Both the position numbers and the translations under genes were made by a program. DNA of 40,826 nt. Source: an uncultured Bacilli bacterium (lineage in GTDB: Bacteria > Bacillota_I > Bacilli_A > RF39 > UBA660). The DNA lies in assembly GCA_944372055.1 (NCBI GenBank), contig CALVYF010000009.1, forward strand, positions 1-40,826, written 5' to 3'. A model generated the notes under the pieces. The model ran no database searches. It was not told where the DNA came from and saw only the letters and a list, made by a program, of their open reading frames with translations. Below, in pieces: positions 16,807-24,673 of this stretch (positions are counted from its first letter, which is position 1; the number at the start of each line of letters is the position of its first letter).

Positions 16807-17619
16807 TTGAGATTATTTGATAGTATCACAATTGAAATAGAACAAATTATATTCCCAATTGTATATATTGTTATAGGGTTTATTATTTACAAATTATTAA
16901 AAAAATTAGTAAATAACATAATGCTAAAAACTCCAAAAATGAAAAAGCAATACTCACAAAGAGCTAATACTATAAGAATAGTAATCGTAAATGTTATAAA
17001 ATATTCTATTGTTGTCGTTGTATTACTAGCTATCCTTGCAAACTTTGGAGTGAATGTAAAATCAATTGTTGCCGGACTCGGAATCACAACAGCAATTTTA
17101 GGATTAGCATTTCAAGATTTAGCAAAGGACTTAATTGCAGGAATAGCAATTATCACAGAAAATCAATTTGAAGTGGGAGATATCATTGAATATGATGGAT
17201 TCATGGGAGAAGTTATTTTCTTAGGTTTAAAAACAACAAGAATAAAAGATTATCGAGGAGCTGTAAAAATCATTGCCAATCATAAGCTAGATACAGTAAT
17301 TAATTATAGTTTAAATAACTATCTAGCAATTGTTGATATAGGAGTCGCCTATGATGAAAATCCAGATAAAGTAGCGAAGGCTCTAGAAGAAATCAAAGAA
17401 GAATTAAATGGTAAAGTTCCAAATGCAACAGGAGATATACAAATCTGGGGACTAGATGATTTTGAGGACTCTAATATGAAATATAGAGTAGTCGTAGAAA
17501 CAAAATCACAAGAGCATTATGGCGCACAAAGATTTTTACGCAGTGAAATAAAAAAACGTCTAGATAAGAGAAACATAAAAGTAACATGTCAACAGATTGA
17601 GGTGACTCATGGAAAATAA
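16807..17619 (+). CDS. mscS: Small-conductance mechanosensitive channel (MscS family)
   Basis: 270 residues. Two N-terminal membrane helices are followed by the pore-lining third helix and beta domain, with GLGITTAILGLAFQDLAKDL near residue 91 and VGDIIEYDGFMGEV near 123, the MscS core. Such channels release solutes under hypo-osmotic stress. The start is TTG with AAGGGGG nine bases upstream. It follows spo0J by six bases and overlaps the yyzM-like gene by eleven, so it belongs to the soj-spo0J unit; this neighbourhood is common in Bacilli. Confidence 0.92.
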   Translation: MRLFDSITIEIEQIIFPIVYIVIGFIIYKLLKKLVNNIMLKTPKMKKQYSQRANTIRIVIVNVIKYSIVVVVLLAILANFGVNVKSIVAGLGITTAILGLAFQDLAKDLIAGIAIITENQFEVGDIIEYDGFMGEVIFLGLKTTRIKDYRGAVKIIANHKLDTVINYSLNNYLAIVDIGVAYDENPDKVAKALEEIKEELNGKVPNATGDIQIWGLDDFEDSNMKYRVVVETKSQEHYGAQRFLRSEIKKRLDKRNIKVTCQQIEVTHGK

Positions 17620-17803
17620 TAATTATACTATTGGAACCAGAGTAATAATGAAAAAACCTCATCCTTGTGGGACAAATGAATGGGAAATCACAAGGGTAGG
17701 TGCTGATATAAAAATAAAATGTGTAAATTGTGGTAGAACAGTGTTAATACCTAGAATAGAATTTAACAAAAAATTAAAAAAGATAATTACACAGGAAGGA
17801 TAA
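17609..17803 (+). CDS. yyzM: DUF951 family protein (YyzM-like)
   Basis: 64 residues with the family layout: IGTRVIMKKPHPCGTNEWEI followed by IKCVNCGRTVLIPRIEF. The cysteines at KPHPCG and CVNC could bind zinc, which is inference. The function is unknown. It lies next to mscS and close to ychF in many Bacilli, as here. It is translated from GAGGTGACTC inside the end of mscS. Confidence 0.9.
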   Translation: MENNNYTIGTRVIMKKPHPCGTNEWEITRVGADIKIKCVNCGRTVLIPRIEFNKKLKKIITQEG

Positions 17804-17807
17804 AAAT

Positions 17808-19403
17808 ATGAAAGAAAAGAGAAAATTAAAACTCAAAAAATTTTATTTTCATCCAATTACGGTATTTCTATTTTTAACTTTAGTAATAATTATATTAAGT
17901 GGTATTTTATCTGCATTTGAAATGCAAGCAACATACAATACTATTAATCCAAATACCAATGAATTAGAACCTACATTAGTAGCAGTAAAAAACTTATTTA
18001 GTTTTGATGGAATGAAATTTTTAATAGGGGATGCAACGACTAATTTTATTAGCTTTGCTCCATTAGGAACTTTGTTATTGGCTTTAATAGGAATAACTAT
18101 AGCAGAAGCGACAGGATTAATTGAAACAGTCTCAAAAAGATTTTTTAATAAGATGCCAAAAGAGGTATTCACTTTTATCATCATCTTTATAGCAACAATA
18201 TCATCATTAATTAATGAAGTAGGATATGCAATTTTAATCCCTTTAGCAGCTTTAATTTACTTCATGAATGGAAGAAATCCTATTTTAGGTATCGTAACCG
18301 CTTTTTGTGGAGTAGCCTTTGGATATGGAGTTACTATATTTGTAGGATCCATGGAAGTTGCATTAATGGATTATACGAAAACAGCTGCTTGGTTAGTAGA
18401 TGATACCATGCATATTTCGCTAACTTCAAATCTATTTTTTATAATTGCAACCTCAATTTTAATATCAATTATTGGAACGATAATTATTGAAAAGATTATT
18501 GCTCCAAAAATTGGAAAATATAAAAAAGAAGAAGAGTTTGCAAAAACAGAACAATATAGAGTAATCAATTTAGAAGAAGAAGAACAAAAAAGAATAGAAA
18601 AAGATAAATATGAAAGAAGAGGATTAAGATTTGCATTAATCACTAGTATCTTAGTAATTCTATTATTCATCTATATGTTGATACCAGATTTGCCATATTC
18701 AGGAATGCTTCTTGATATGAATGAAAATACATATCTAAACCAACTATTTGGAGATAATTCCTATTTTCAATCAGGTTTTACATATCTTATAACAATACTA
18801 TTAGTGGTTACAGGATTAGCTTATGGGATTGGCGCTAAAGCTATAAAAAGCGATAAAAATCTAATAGAAGAAGTAGGAAATAAATTCAGTAAAACAGCTT
18901 ATATTTTTGTTTTAATCTTTGTTGTATCTCAATTTATTGCAGTATTTAAAGAAACAAACATAGGATTAATTATCACAGCTTGGTTAGCCAATTTATTAGA
19001 ATATTTAGAGTTTAGTGGAATTCCATTAATTGTAGTAACATTAATTATTATTGCATTATCTAATTTATTATTAACAAGCCCTACAACAAAATGGATGATA
19101 TTATCTCCAATTGTTGTACCAATGTTTATGCAAGCCAATATTTCTCCACAGTTTGCTCAAATTGTTATGAGAGTTGGTAATTCAATGACAAATGGATTTA
19201 CCCCAATACTAGCATCTTTTGTAATTTATATAGGATATTTAAATATATATAATTTGAATAAAAACAAACCATATACTATCAGAAAATCTCTAAAAATAAT
19301 TACACCATATTTTTTAATTATTTTTGCAACATGGATTTTAATCGTAGTAGGATGGTATATTACAGGACTACCCATTGGACCAGGAGTATTTCCAACCCTA
19401 TAA
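17808..19403 (+). CDS. AbgT family transporter
   Basis: 531 residues with about eleven predicted membrane spans. Blocks typical of AbgT transporters are present: GTLLLALIGITIAEATGLIE near residue 88, SLINEVGYAILIPLAALIYF near 132, a charged cytoplasmic segment (EEEFAKTEQYRVINLEEEEQ) and LLTSPTTKWMILSPIVVPMF near 421. E. coli AbgT imports p-aminobenzoyl-glutamate; other members export sulfonamide-like compounds. The substrate here is unknown. It starts four bases after yyzM, so it shares the soj-spo0J-mscS transcript, and it ends at a strong terminator. Confidence 0.85.
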   Translation: MKEKRKLKLKKFYFHPITVFLFLTLVIIILSGILSAFEMQATYNTINPNTNELEPTLVAVKNLFSFDGMKFLIGDATTNFISFAPLGTLLLALIGITIAEATGLIETVSKRFFNKMPKEVFTFIIIFIATISSLINEVGYAILIPLAALIYFMNGRNPILGIVTAFCGVAFGYGVTIFVGSMEVALMDYTKTAAWLVDDTMHISLTSNLFFIIATSILISIIGTIIIEKIIAPKIGKYKKEEEFAKTEQYRVINLEEEEQKRIEKDKYERRGLRFALITSILVILLFIYMLIPDLPYSGMLLDMNENTYLNQLFGDNSYFQSGFTYLITILLVVTGLAYGIGAKAIKSDKNLIEEVGNKFSKTAYIFVLIFVVSQFIAVFKETNIGLIITAWLANLLEYLEFSGIPLIVVTLIIIALSNLLLTSPTTKWMILSPIVVPMFMQANISPQFAQIVMRVGNSMTNGFTPILASFVIYIGYLNIYNLNKNKPYTIRKSLKIITPYFLIIFATWILIVVGWYITGLPIGPGVFPTL

Positions 19404-19425
19404 AACACCTCGTGGTGTTTTTTTT
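19402..19425 (+). terminator. Terminator after the AbgT family gene
   Basis: AAAACACC (19402-19409) pairs perfectly with GGTGTTTT (19414-19421) around TCGT, followed by more T. Confidence 0.9.
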
Positions 19426-19426
19426 C

Positions 19427-19454
19427 TTGTAAAAATTTCTAAATTAAATATAAT
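19427..19454 (+). promoter_or_regulatory. Promoter of the GNAT gene
   Basis: TTGTAA (19427-19432), a 16-base spacer and TATAAT (19449-19454), directly after the preceding terminator. Confidence 0.7.
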
Positions 19455-19470
19455 ATAAACAGGTGGGATT

Positions 19471-20064
19471 ATGTTAGAAAGAAATATAATAATTAGAGAG
19501 ATAGAAGAAAAAGACAAAGCCTCATATTTAAACTTATTCAATAGTGAATCATTTGGTTGTATAGGTATAAACTCAAATCAAAAACCATCTATCTATGCAG
19601 AAGAACAGGTTTTAGATAGTGTAATAAGAGGAGAAAACATCGCTACCAAAATCTTAGTCATAGAGGATAATAATCAATTTGTAGGTTATGCCTTGATAGA
19701 GAAGAAAAATGACTGGCTATATCATATAGGAGAATTTGTAATTTGTAAGCCATTAAGAAATCAAGGGTATGGAAGTATATTAATAGAAAGAGTAAAATGT
19801 TACGCTGATATAGATGGTTGCAATATAGATTTAGAATGTTTGACTAGAGCAGAATCGTTTTTTCGTAACCACCAATTTACCAATAAAGATATATATTTTA
19901 AATATAGTTCACCCTACTATCAAAAACCAACAGGACAATCTCCAATATATATGGATTACAGTATAATAAGAGAAAGAGAAAAAAAAGAAGCAGAAAGACA
20001 AATAAAAAGTTACAAAAAGTTTTTAGAATCACCTTTAGCTAAAGATATATTTTCTATGCTATAA
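19471..20064 (+). CDS. GNAT family acetyltransferase
   Basis: 197 residues. The acetyl-CoA-binding motif RNQGYGSILIERVK near residue 97 and the preceding strand IGEFVICKPL are the GNAT motif A region; IIIREIEEKDKASYLNLFN at the N-terminus is the usual first strand and helix. The C-terminal 40 residues are charged (REREKKEAERQIKSYKKFLE) and probably helical. The target is unknown. It has its own promoter and no terminator before ychF, whose promoter overlaps its stop codon. Confidence 0.82.
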   Translation: MLERNIIIREIEEKDKASYLNLFNSESFGCIGINSNQKPSIYAEEQVLDSVIRGENIATKILVIEDNNQFVGYALIEKKNDWLYHIGEFVICKPLRNQGYGSILIERVKCYADIDGCNIDLECLTRAESFFRNHQFTNKDIYFKYSSPYYQKPTGQSPIYMDYSIIREREKKEAERQIKSYKKFLESPLAKDIFSML

Positions 20065-20065
20065 T
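20057..20065 (+). promoter_or_regulatory. Extended -10 promoter of ychF
   Basis: TGCTATAAT at the end of the GNAT gene, 25 bases upstream of the ychF start. Confidence 0.6.
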
Positions 20066-20089
20066 ATAAGAAGAAAAGAGGTAATAAGT

Positions 20090-21190
20090 ATGAGTTTAAC
20101 AGCAGGTATTGTAGGATTACCAAATGTAGGGAAATCTACATTATTTAATGCAATTACAAATCAAAAAATATTAGCAGAAAACTATCCATTTGCGACTATT
20201 GAGCCTAATGTAGGAGTAGTAACGGTACCAGATGAAAGAATGGATAAATTAAAAGCTATGTATGAGCCCAACAGATTTATACCAACCGCTTATGAATTCA
20301 CAGATATTGCAGGACTTGTAAAAGGAGCATCTCAAGGTGAAGGGTTAGGAAATAAATTCTTATCACATATTAGAGAAGTAGATGCTATAGTAGAAGTAGT
20401 ACGTTGTTTTGATGATGGAAAAATTATTCATGTTGATGGTAATATAGATCCAATTAGAGATATAGAAACAATAAATTTAGAACTTGCAATAGCAGATTTA
20501 GATGTAATTAATAACAGATTGGAACGAGTTTCAAAAAAAGCACGTACAACAAAAAACAAAGACGACTTGGTAGAAGTAGAAGCATTAGAAAAAGCAAAAC
20601 AAGCATTGGAAGAAAACAAAGCTTTAAGACAAGTGGAATTTACTGAAGATGAATTAAAATCCTTAAAATCATATAGTTTTCTAACGCTAAAGCCAATTAT
20701 TTATTTAGCAAATATAAAAGAAAGCGAATTAGGAAACCCAGATAATAAATATGTACAAGAAGTAAAACAGTATGCTTTAAAAGAAAATGCTCAAGTAGTA
20801 AGTCTATGTGCAAAAGTAGAAGAAGATTTAAGTGAATTAACAAAAGAAGAAAAACAGGAAATGTTAGAAGTACTAGGGTTAGAAAAATCTGGTTTAGATA
20901 AACTAATTCAAGCAACTTATGATATTCTAGGACTAGCAACATATTTTACGGTTGGAAAAGATGAAGTAAGAGCATGGACATTCAAAAAAGGTATGAATGC
21001 TAAACAATGTGCTGGAATTATTCATTCGGATTTTGAAAAAGGATTTATAAGAGCAGAAGTTATGTCATATGAGGATTTAGTAAAATACGGAAATGAGTTA
21101 AAGGTAAAAGAAGCAGGACGTGCAAGACTAGAGGGCAAGGATTATATTCTGCAAGATGGAGATATTTGTCATTTTAGATTTAATGTTTAA
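20090..21190 (+). CDS. ychF: Redox-regulated ATPase YchF (Obg-like)
   Basis: 366 residues. G1 is GLPNVGKST (residues 8-16), followed by YPFATIEPNVGVV and DIAGLVKGASQGEGLGNKFL (G3). The nucleotide-specificity motif reads NIKE near 205 instead of NKxD, in line with the ATP preference of this family. The C-terminal TGS domain includes FTVGKDEVRAWTFKKG near 285. It binds ribosomes and is linked to stress responses. In Bacilli it normally sits just before rpsF-ssb-rpsR, as here with one gene between. Confidence 0.96.
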   Translation: MSLTAGIVGLPNVGKSTLFNAITNQKILAENYPFATIEPNVGVVTVPDERMDKLKAMYEPNRFIPTAYEFTDIAGLVKGASQGEGLGNKFLSHIREVDAIVEVVRCFDDGKIIHVDGNIDPIRDIETINLELAIADLDVINNRLERVSKKARTTKNKDDLVEVEALEKAKQALEENKALRQVEFTEDELKSLKSYSFLTLKPIIYLANIKESELGNPDNKYVQEVKQYALKENAQVVSLCAKVEEDLSELTKEEKQEMLEVLGLEKSGLDKLIQATYDILGLATYFTVGKDEVRAWTFKKGMNAKQCAGIIHSDFEKGFIRAEVMSYEDLVKYGNELKVKEAGRARLEGKDYILQDGDICHFRFNV

Positions 21191-21208
21191 ATATATAAGG
21201 AAAGAATA

Positions 21209-22003
21209 ATGCAAAAATATCAATTAATCATATTTGAAACAAATAGAAAAGATGGATGTATGAGTTTAGCAGAGAAATTTTATCCTGAAAACTATACAGA
21301 ACAAGATAGAAGAAATGAATTATCGAAAGTTAAAGATAAGATTGGAAAAAAATACAATTTTAATGGAAAAAATATAACTCAACCACAACAAAAAGATGTA
21401 GAAAAAAATATAGAGTATCCAGATGGCACCTACATTAAAATACAAAAAGAAAATCTATTACAAGAAGATCATTGGTATGAAAAACTACCATGTGATATTC
21501 TTCTAATCGATAGTCAAAATCCTAACATCGTGATAGGACACAGAATGGCAGACTGTCCAATCGTAATTGCAGAAGATACAAAAAAACAAGTTGCAGCAGT
21601 TTCACACTGTGGTGCTAAACAAATTAATAGGGGAGTTCCAAGATGGACAGTAGAAGCTTTAAAGAAAGAAGTAAATAGTAACCCAGAAGATATACATATC
21701 TACATAGGAAGTTGTATAAAAAAAGAAAACTACCAATATGATAAATATCCAGCCTGGGCTACGAATCAAGAAGTGTGGAAAGAATGTATTACCAAAAAAG
21801 GAGATATTTATTATATAGATTTAATAAAGGCAATCAAAAAACAACTAGCTAAAGAAAAGATAAAAATAGAAAATATAAAAGAAAGCCCTATAGATACATA
21901 TACCAATAAAGATTATTATTCCCATACAGAGGAAGTACGAGATAAAACAAAAAATATAGGACAAAACTTTGTAGGATGTTTTTATCAAAGTATAGAAAAA
22001 TAA
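21209..22003 (+). CDS. Divergent laccase-domain protein (YfiH/PgeF-like)
   Basis: 264 residues. The middle part, IVIGHRMADCPIVIAEDTKK near residue 108 followed by QVAAVSHCGAKQINRG, and GSCIKKENYQY near 168, follow the order of the YfiH family (ADC, HAGWRG, then GPxIGxCCYE). Family members are peptidoglycan-editing factors or purine nucleoside-active zinc enzymes. Two ligand regions differ here: the usual QVHG motif appears as QKEN and HAGW as HCGA, so the metal site may be altered or lost. The first 80 residues do not match the family well. It follows ychF by 18 bases. Confidence 0.7.
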   Translation: MQKYQLIIFETNRKDGCMSLAEKFYPENYTEQDRRNELSKVKDKIGKKYNFNGKNITQPQQKDVEKNIEYPDGTYIKIQKENLLQEDHWYEKLPCDILLIDSQNPNIVIGHRMADCPIVIAEDTKKQVAAVSHCGAKQINRGVPRWTVEALKKEVNSNPEDIHIYIGSCIKKENYQYDKYPAWATNQEVWKECITKKGDIYYIDLIKAIKKQLAKEKIKIENIKESPIDTYTNKDYYSHTEEVRDKTKNIGQNFVGCFYQSIEK

Positions 22004-22023
22004 GAATTAGTATCAAAATAATC

Positions 22024-22052
22024 TAGACAAACATATAAAATATTGCTATAAT
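22024..22052 (+). promoter_or_regulatory. Promoter of rpsF-ssb-rpsR
   Basis: TAGACA (22024-22029), a 17-base spacer and TATAAT (22047-22052) with extended TGC upstream. Confidence 0.8.
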
Positions 22053-22057
22053 ACTAA

Positions 22058-22105
22058 CGAGTATTTTAAATACTCCTTGCTACTGATGTAGCCATTAGTC
22101 CAAAA
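22058..22105 (+). promoter_or_regulatory. Structured leader of rpsF, possible S6:S18 autoregulatory site
   Basis: The roughly 60-base leader contains GAGTAT pairing with ATACTC, then ACTGATG pairing with CATTAGT (one G-U) around TAGC, ending at the ribosome site AAAAGGAGGTG. S6:S18 leader elements that control this operon are known in many bacteria. The diagnostic bulge was not confirmed, so the assignment is tentative. Confidence 0.4.
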
Positions 22106-22118
22106 GGAGGTGTAAAAA

Positions 22119-22406
22119 ATGAGAAAGTATGAAATTATGTTCATCGTAAGACCTGATATGGAAGAAACAGAAATTCAAAAGACAGCAGAAAATTTAAAAA
22201 AGGTTTTAGAAGGTGGAAAAGCAAAAATGCTAGAAGAAAAGGCAATGGGTCCTAGAGAATTAGCTTACGAAATCAAAAAATTTAAAACTGGATATTATTA
22301 CTTATTCGTAGTAGAAGCAACTCCAGAAGCAGTTGCTGAATTCGACCGTGTTGTAAGAATCAATGAAAGCTTACTTCGTCACTTAATTGTAAAAGTAGAA
22401 GACTAA
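22119..22406 (+). CDS. rpsF: 30S ribosomal protein S6
   Basis: 95 residues with the family opening MRKYEIMFIVRPDMEETEIQ and the RELAYEIKKFKTGYYYLFV block near residue 46, then INESLLRHLIVKVE. S6 pairs with S18 in the 30S platform. It is first in the rpsF-ssb-rpsR operon, with a strong ribosome site (AAAGGAGGTG). Confidence 0.97.
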   Translation: MRKYEIMFIVRPDMEETEIQKTAENLKKVLEGGKAKMLEEKAMGPRELAYEIKKFKTGYYYLFVVEATPEAVAEFDRVVRINESLLRHLIVKVED

Positions 22407-22420
22407 AAAAGAGGTAGAAT

Positions 22421-22912
22421 ATGAATAAAGTATTTTTAATAGGAAGATTAACTAGAGACCCAGAATTAAGATATACAGGAAGTAACACTGCTGTTGCAAC
22501 TTTCTCTTTAGCAGTAAATAGAAATTTTACAAATGCTAGTGGAGAAAGAGAAGCAGACTTCATAAACATTGTCGTTTGGAGAAAGCAAGCAGAGAATGTA
22601 AAAAACTACTTATCACAAGGTAGTCAAGTTGCAATCGATGGCCGTATTCAAACCAGAAGCTATGATGATCAAAATGGTCAAAAACGTTATGTGACTGAAG
22701 TAGTAGCTGACAATGTAGAATTCTTAGGTTCAAAAGGGTCATCTAATAATATGAATGCTAATAGCAATGCACAAACTTCATCAGGTAGTGCAGAACCTAC
22801 ACCTTACGACTTTGGTCCAAGTAGTGAACCAAAGGGAACAGATGTAGATAGCAATCCTTTCGCTGATTTTGGATCTAGTATCGAAATAAGCGATGATGAA
22901 TTACCATTCTAA
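22421..22912 (+). CDS. ssb: Single-stranded DNA-binding protein
   Basis: 163 residues. The OB fold opens [20 protein letters not shown] and continues with FSLAVNRNF and [19 protein letters not shown] glycine-, serine- and asparagine-rich linker follows. The tail ends SDDELPF, the acidic peptide that recruits replication and repair partners. It sits between rpsF and rpsR as in B. subtilis. Confidence 0.97.
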   Translation: MNKVFLIGRLTRDPELRYTGSNTAVATFSLAVNRNFTNASGEREADFINIVVWRKQAENVKNYLSQGSQVAIDGRIQTRSYDDQNGQKRYVTEVVADNVEFLGSKGSSNNMNANSNAQTSSGSAEPTPYDFGPSSEPKGTDVDSNPFADFGSSIEISDDELPF

Positions 22913-22928
22913 AAAAGGAGGAATAAAA

Positions 22929-23144
22929 ATGGCAGAATTTGGACGCAGAAAGAAAAAAGTATGTATGATGTGTACTGGTGCAACAGTTGACTATAAAAAT
23001 CCTGAAACTTTAAAAAGATACGTAAATGAAAAAGGTAAAATTGTTTCAAGAAGAGTAACTGGTAACTGTGCTCGTCATCAAAGATATATTTCAACACAAA
23101 TTAAAAGAGCAAGAGCAATCGCTTTGATGCCTTATACAAGATAA
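22929..23144 (+). CDS. rpsR: 30S ribosomal protein S18, zinc-binding form
   Basis: 71 residues with the S18 core [20 protein letters not shown] followed by RRVTGNC and [20 protein letters not shown]. It keeps CMMC near the N-terminus and NCARH later, the cysteine/histidine set of zinc-containing (C+) S18. The ATG at 22929 follows AAAGGAGGAATAAAA; a longer in-frame start at 22893 inside ssb has no support. Confidence 0.96.
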   Translation: MAEFGRRKKKVCMMCTGATVDYKNPETLKRYVNEKGKIVSRRVTGNCARHQRYISTQIKRARAIALMPYTR

Positions 23145-23150
23145 TAAATT

Positions 23151-23175
23151 GAGTTCTTCTAGGAGCTCTTTTTTA
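23151..23175 (+). terminator. Terminator after rpsR
   Basis: GAGTTC (23151-23156) pairs with GAGCTC (23163-23168), one G-U pair, around TTCTAG, followed by a T run. Confidence 0.8.
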
Positions 23176-23176
23176 T

Positions 23177-23205
23177 TTTACAAACAATAGAAAGTATTAT
23201 ATAAT
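23177..23205 (+). promoter_or_regulatory. Promoter of the DHH gene-rplI-dnaB unit
   Basis: TTTACA (23177-23182), a 17-base spacer and TATAAT (23200-23205). Confidence 0.75.
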
Positions 23206-23231
23206 AAGAAAGAGGAATACAGGAGGAAAAG

Positions 23232-24221
23232 ATGAAAATTATAGAGCAAAGAAAAGAACTTAATAAACGGATTAAAAGAGCAAAAGTCATCTTTTTAATG
23301 GCACATAAAGACATAGATTTAGATGCTTTAGGAAGTTGTATAGGGTTAAGTTTGATTTTAAAAGAAAGAAAAAAAACTTGTTATATAATTATAGATGATA
23401 AAGAACACGAATTAGGTGTCGAAAAAATATTAAAAGAATTAGATGGATGTATTCCAATAATAAGAGGAGAAGATATTGATAAATATATTTATCCTAATAA
23501 TAAAAGAAATCTTTTAATAGTTTTAGATACAAATAAAACAGAACTAGTTCAAAACAAAGAAATTTTAAAGAAAATAGATCAAAAAGTAATTATTGATCAT
23601 CACGATTTAGGGAAAACAACTATCAAAGATGCATTTGTTATTCAAGATGATGAAGTATCAAGTACGTGTGAAATGATTACAGAATTAACAGAATTTTACG
23701 ATGTAGAACTAGATCCATATTATGCAACAGTACTATTATCAGGAATAGTATTAGATACTAATAATTTTACTTTAAAAACAAGTGCAGAAACTTATTATGC
23801 AGCATATTATTTGGCTAATTTAGGGGCTAGTGCTAAAAAAGTTCAATATTTATTAAAGCAGGAAGTAGAAGAATATACAGAAAGGCAGAAATTATTAACC
23901 GATATAGAAACAATTAATAAAAAAATAGCTTTTACAAAAGCCAGTCCATACACGATATATCGCCGAGAAGATTTAGCGAAAGTGGCAGATACACTCCTTT
24001 TCTTTAATAATATTGAGGCCTCTTTTGTAATAGGTAAAATTGGAAAAGATACTATAGGAATCAGTGCTAGAAGCTTAGGAAACTTTAATATATCAAAAAT
24101 TTTAGAAAGCTTAGGTGGCGGCGGTGATGACTATAACGGTGCTGCTAGGTTTGAAAAAACGACAATTAGTAAAGTAGAACAAGAATTAAAAAAGGTAATT
24201 GCAAAAGAAATGGGTGAATAA
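23232..24221 (+). CDS. DHH-DHHA1 phosphodiesterase in the gdpP position, without membrane, PAS or GGDEF domains
   Basis: 329 residues. DHH motifs are AHKDIDLDALGSCIGLSLIL near residue 24, LIVLDTNKTEL near 95, VIIDHHDLG (D122-H124) and LLSGIVLDTNNFTLKT near 172. The DHHA1 end has SARSLGNFNISKILESLGGG then GDDYNGAARF (295-305). GdpP, the c-di-AMP phosphodiesterase of Bacilli, lies between rpsR and rplI, as this gene does, but is about 650 residues with two membrane helices, PAS and GGDEF. Here only the catalytic part remains, as in Pde2 or NrnA. The GGGGH motif of GdpP reads GGGGD, so the conserved histidine is Asp299. Likely substrates are c-di-AMP or short linear dinucleotides; this is inference. 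Confidence 0.85.
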   Translation: MKIIEQRKELNKRIKRAKVIFLMAHKDIDLDALGSCIGLSLILKERKKTCYIIIDDKEHELGVEKILKELDGCIPIIRGEDIDKYIYPNNKRNLLIVLDTNKTELVQNKEILKKIDQKVIIDHHDLGKTTIKDAFVIQDDEVSSTCEMITELTEFYDVELDPYYATVLLSGIVLDTNNFTLKTSAETYYAAYYLANLGASAKKVQYLLKQEVEEYTERQKLLTDIETINKKIAFTKASPYTIYRREDLAKVADTLLFFNNIEASFVIGKIGKDTIGISARSLGNFNISKILESLGGGGDDYNGAARFEKTTISKVEQELKKVIAKEMGE

Positions 24222-24222
24222 A

Positions 24223-24663
24223 ATGGAAGTAATATTTATTAAAGATTTAAAAAACCAAGGAAAAAAAGGAGAAATAAAAAAAGTAAAGGATGGTTATGCA
24301 GAGAACTTTTTAATTAAAAATGGCTATGCAGTAATCAAAAATAAAGAAAATATGGCAAAACTAGAAAAAGAAAAGCAAGCAAAAGCAGCAAGTGATGCTA
24401 AAAACAAAAAAGAAGCAGAAGAATTAAAAAAAGAATTAGATAAGTTAGTATTAGAATTCAAAGTAAAAACTGGAGAAGGAGATAAAGTCTTCGGAAGTAT
24501 TAGTATCAAACAAGTAAAAGATGCTTTGGCTAAAGAAGGATATAAGATAGAAAAAAGCCAAATAGAATTAACAACATCTATGGCAAGTTTAGGGTTCCAT
24601 CGTGTAGATATTAACTTATACCCAGGTGTAAAAGCAACAATTAAAGCTCATATCATAAAATAG
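24223..24663 (+). CDS. rplI: 50S ribosomal protein L9
   Basis: 146 residues. The N-terminal RNA-binding domain reads MEVIFIKDLKNQGKKGEIKK followed by GYAENFLIKNGYAV. A long charged helix links to the C-terminal domain with GDKVFGSISIKQV near 88. The ATG at 24223 follows GGGTGAATAA one base after the preceding stop; an earlier in-frame TTG at 24199 lies inside the DHH gene and is rejected. Confidence 0.96.
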   Translation: MEVIFIKDLKNQGKKGEIKKVKDGYAENFLIKNGYAVIKNKENMAKLEKEKQAKAASDAKNKKEAEELKKELDKLVLEFKVKTGEGDKVFGSISIKQVKDALAKEGYKIEKSQIELTTSMASLGFHRVDINLYPGVKATIKAHIIK

Positions 24664-24673
24664 AGGTGAAATA

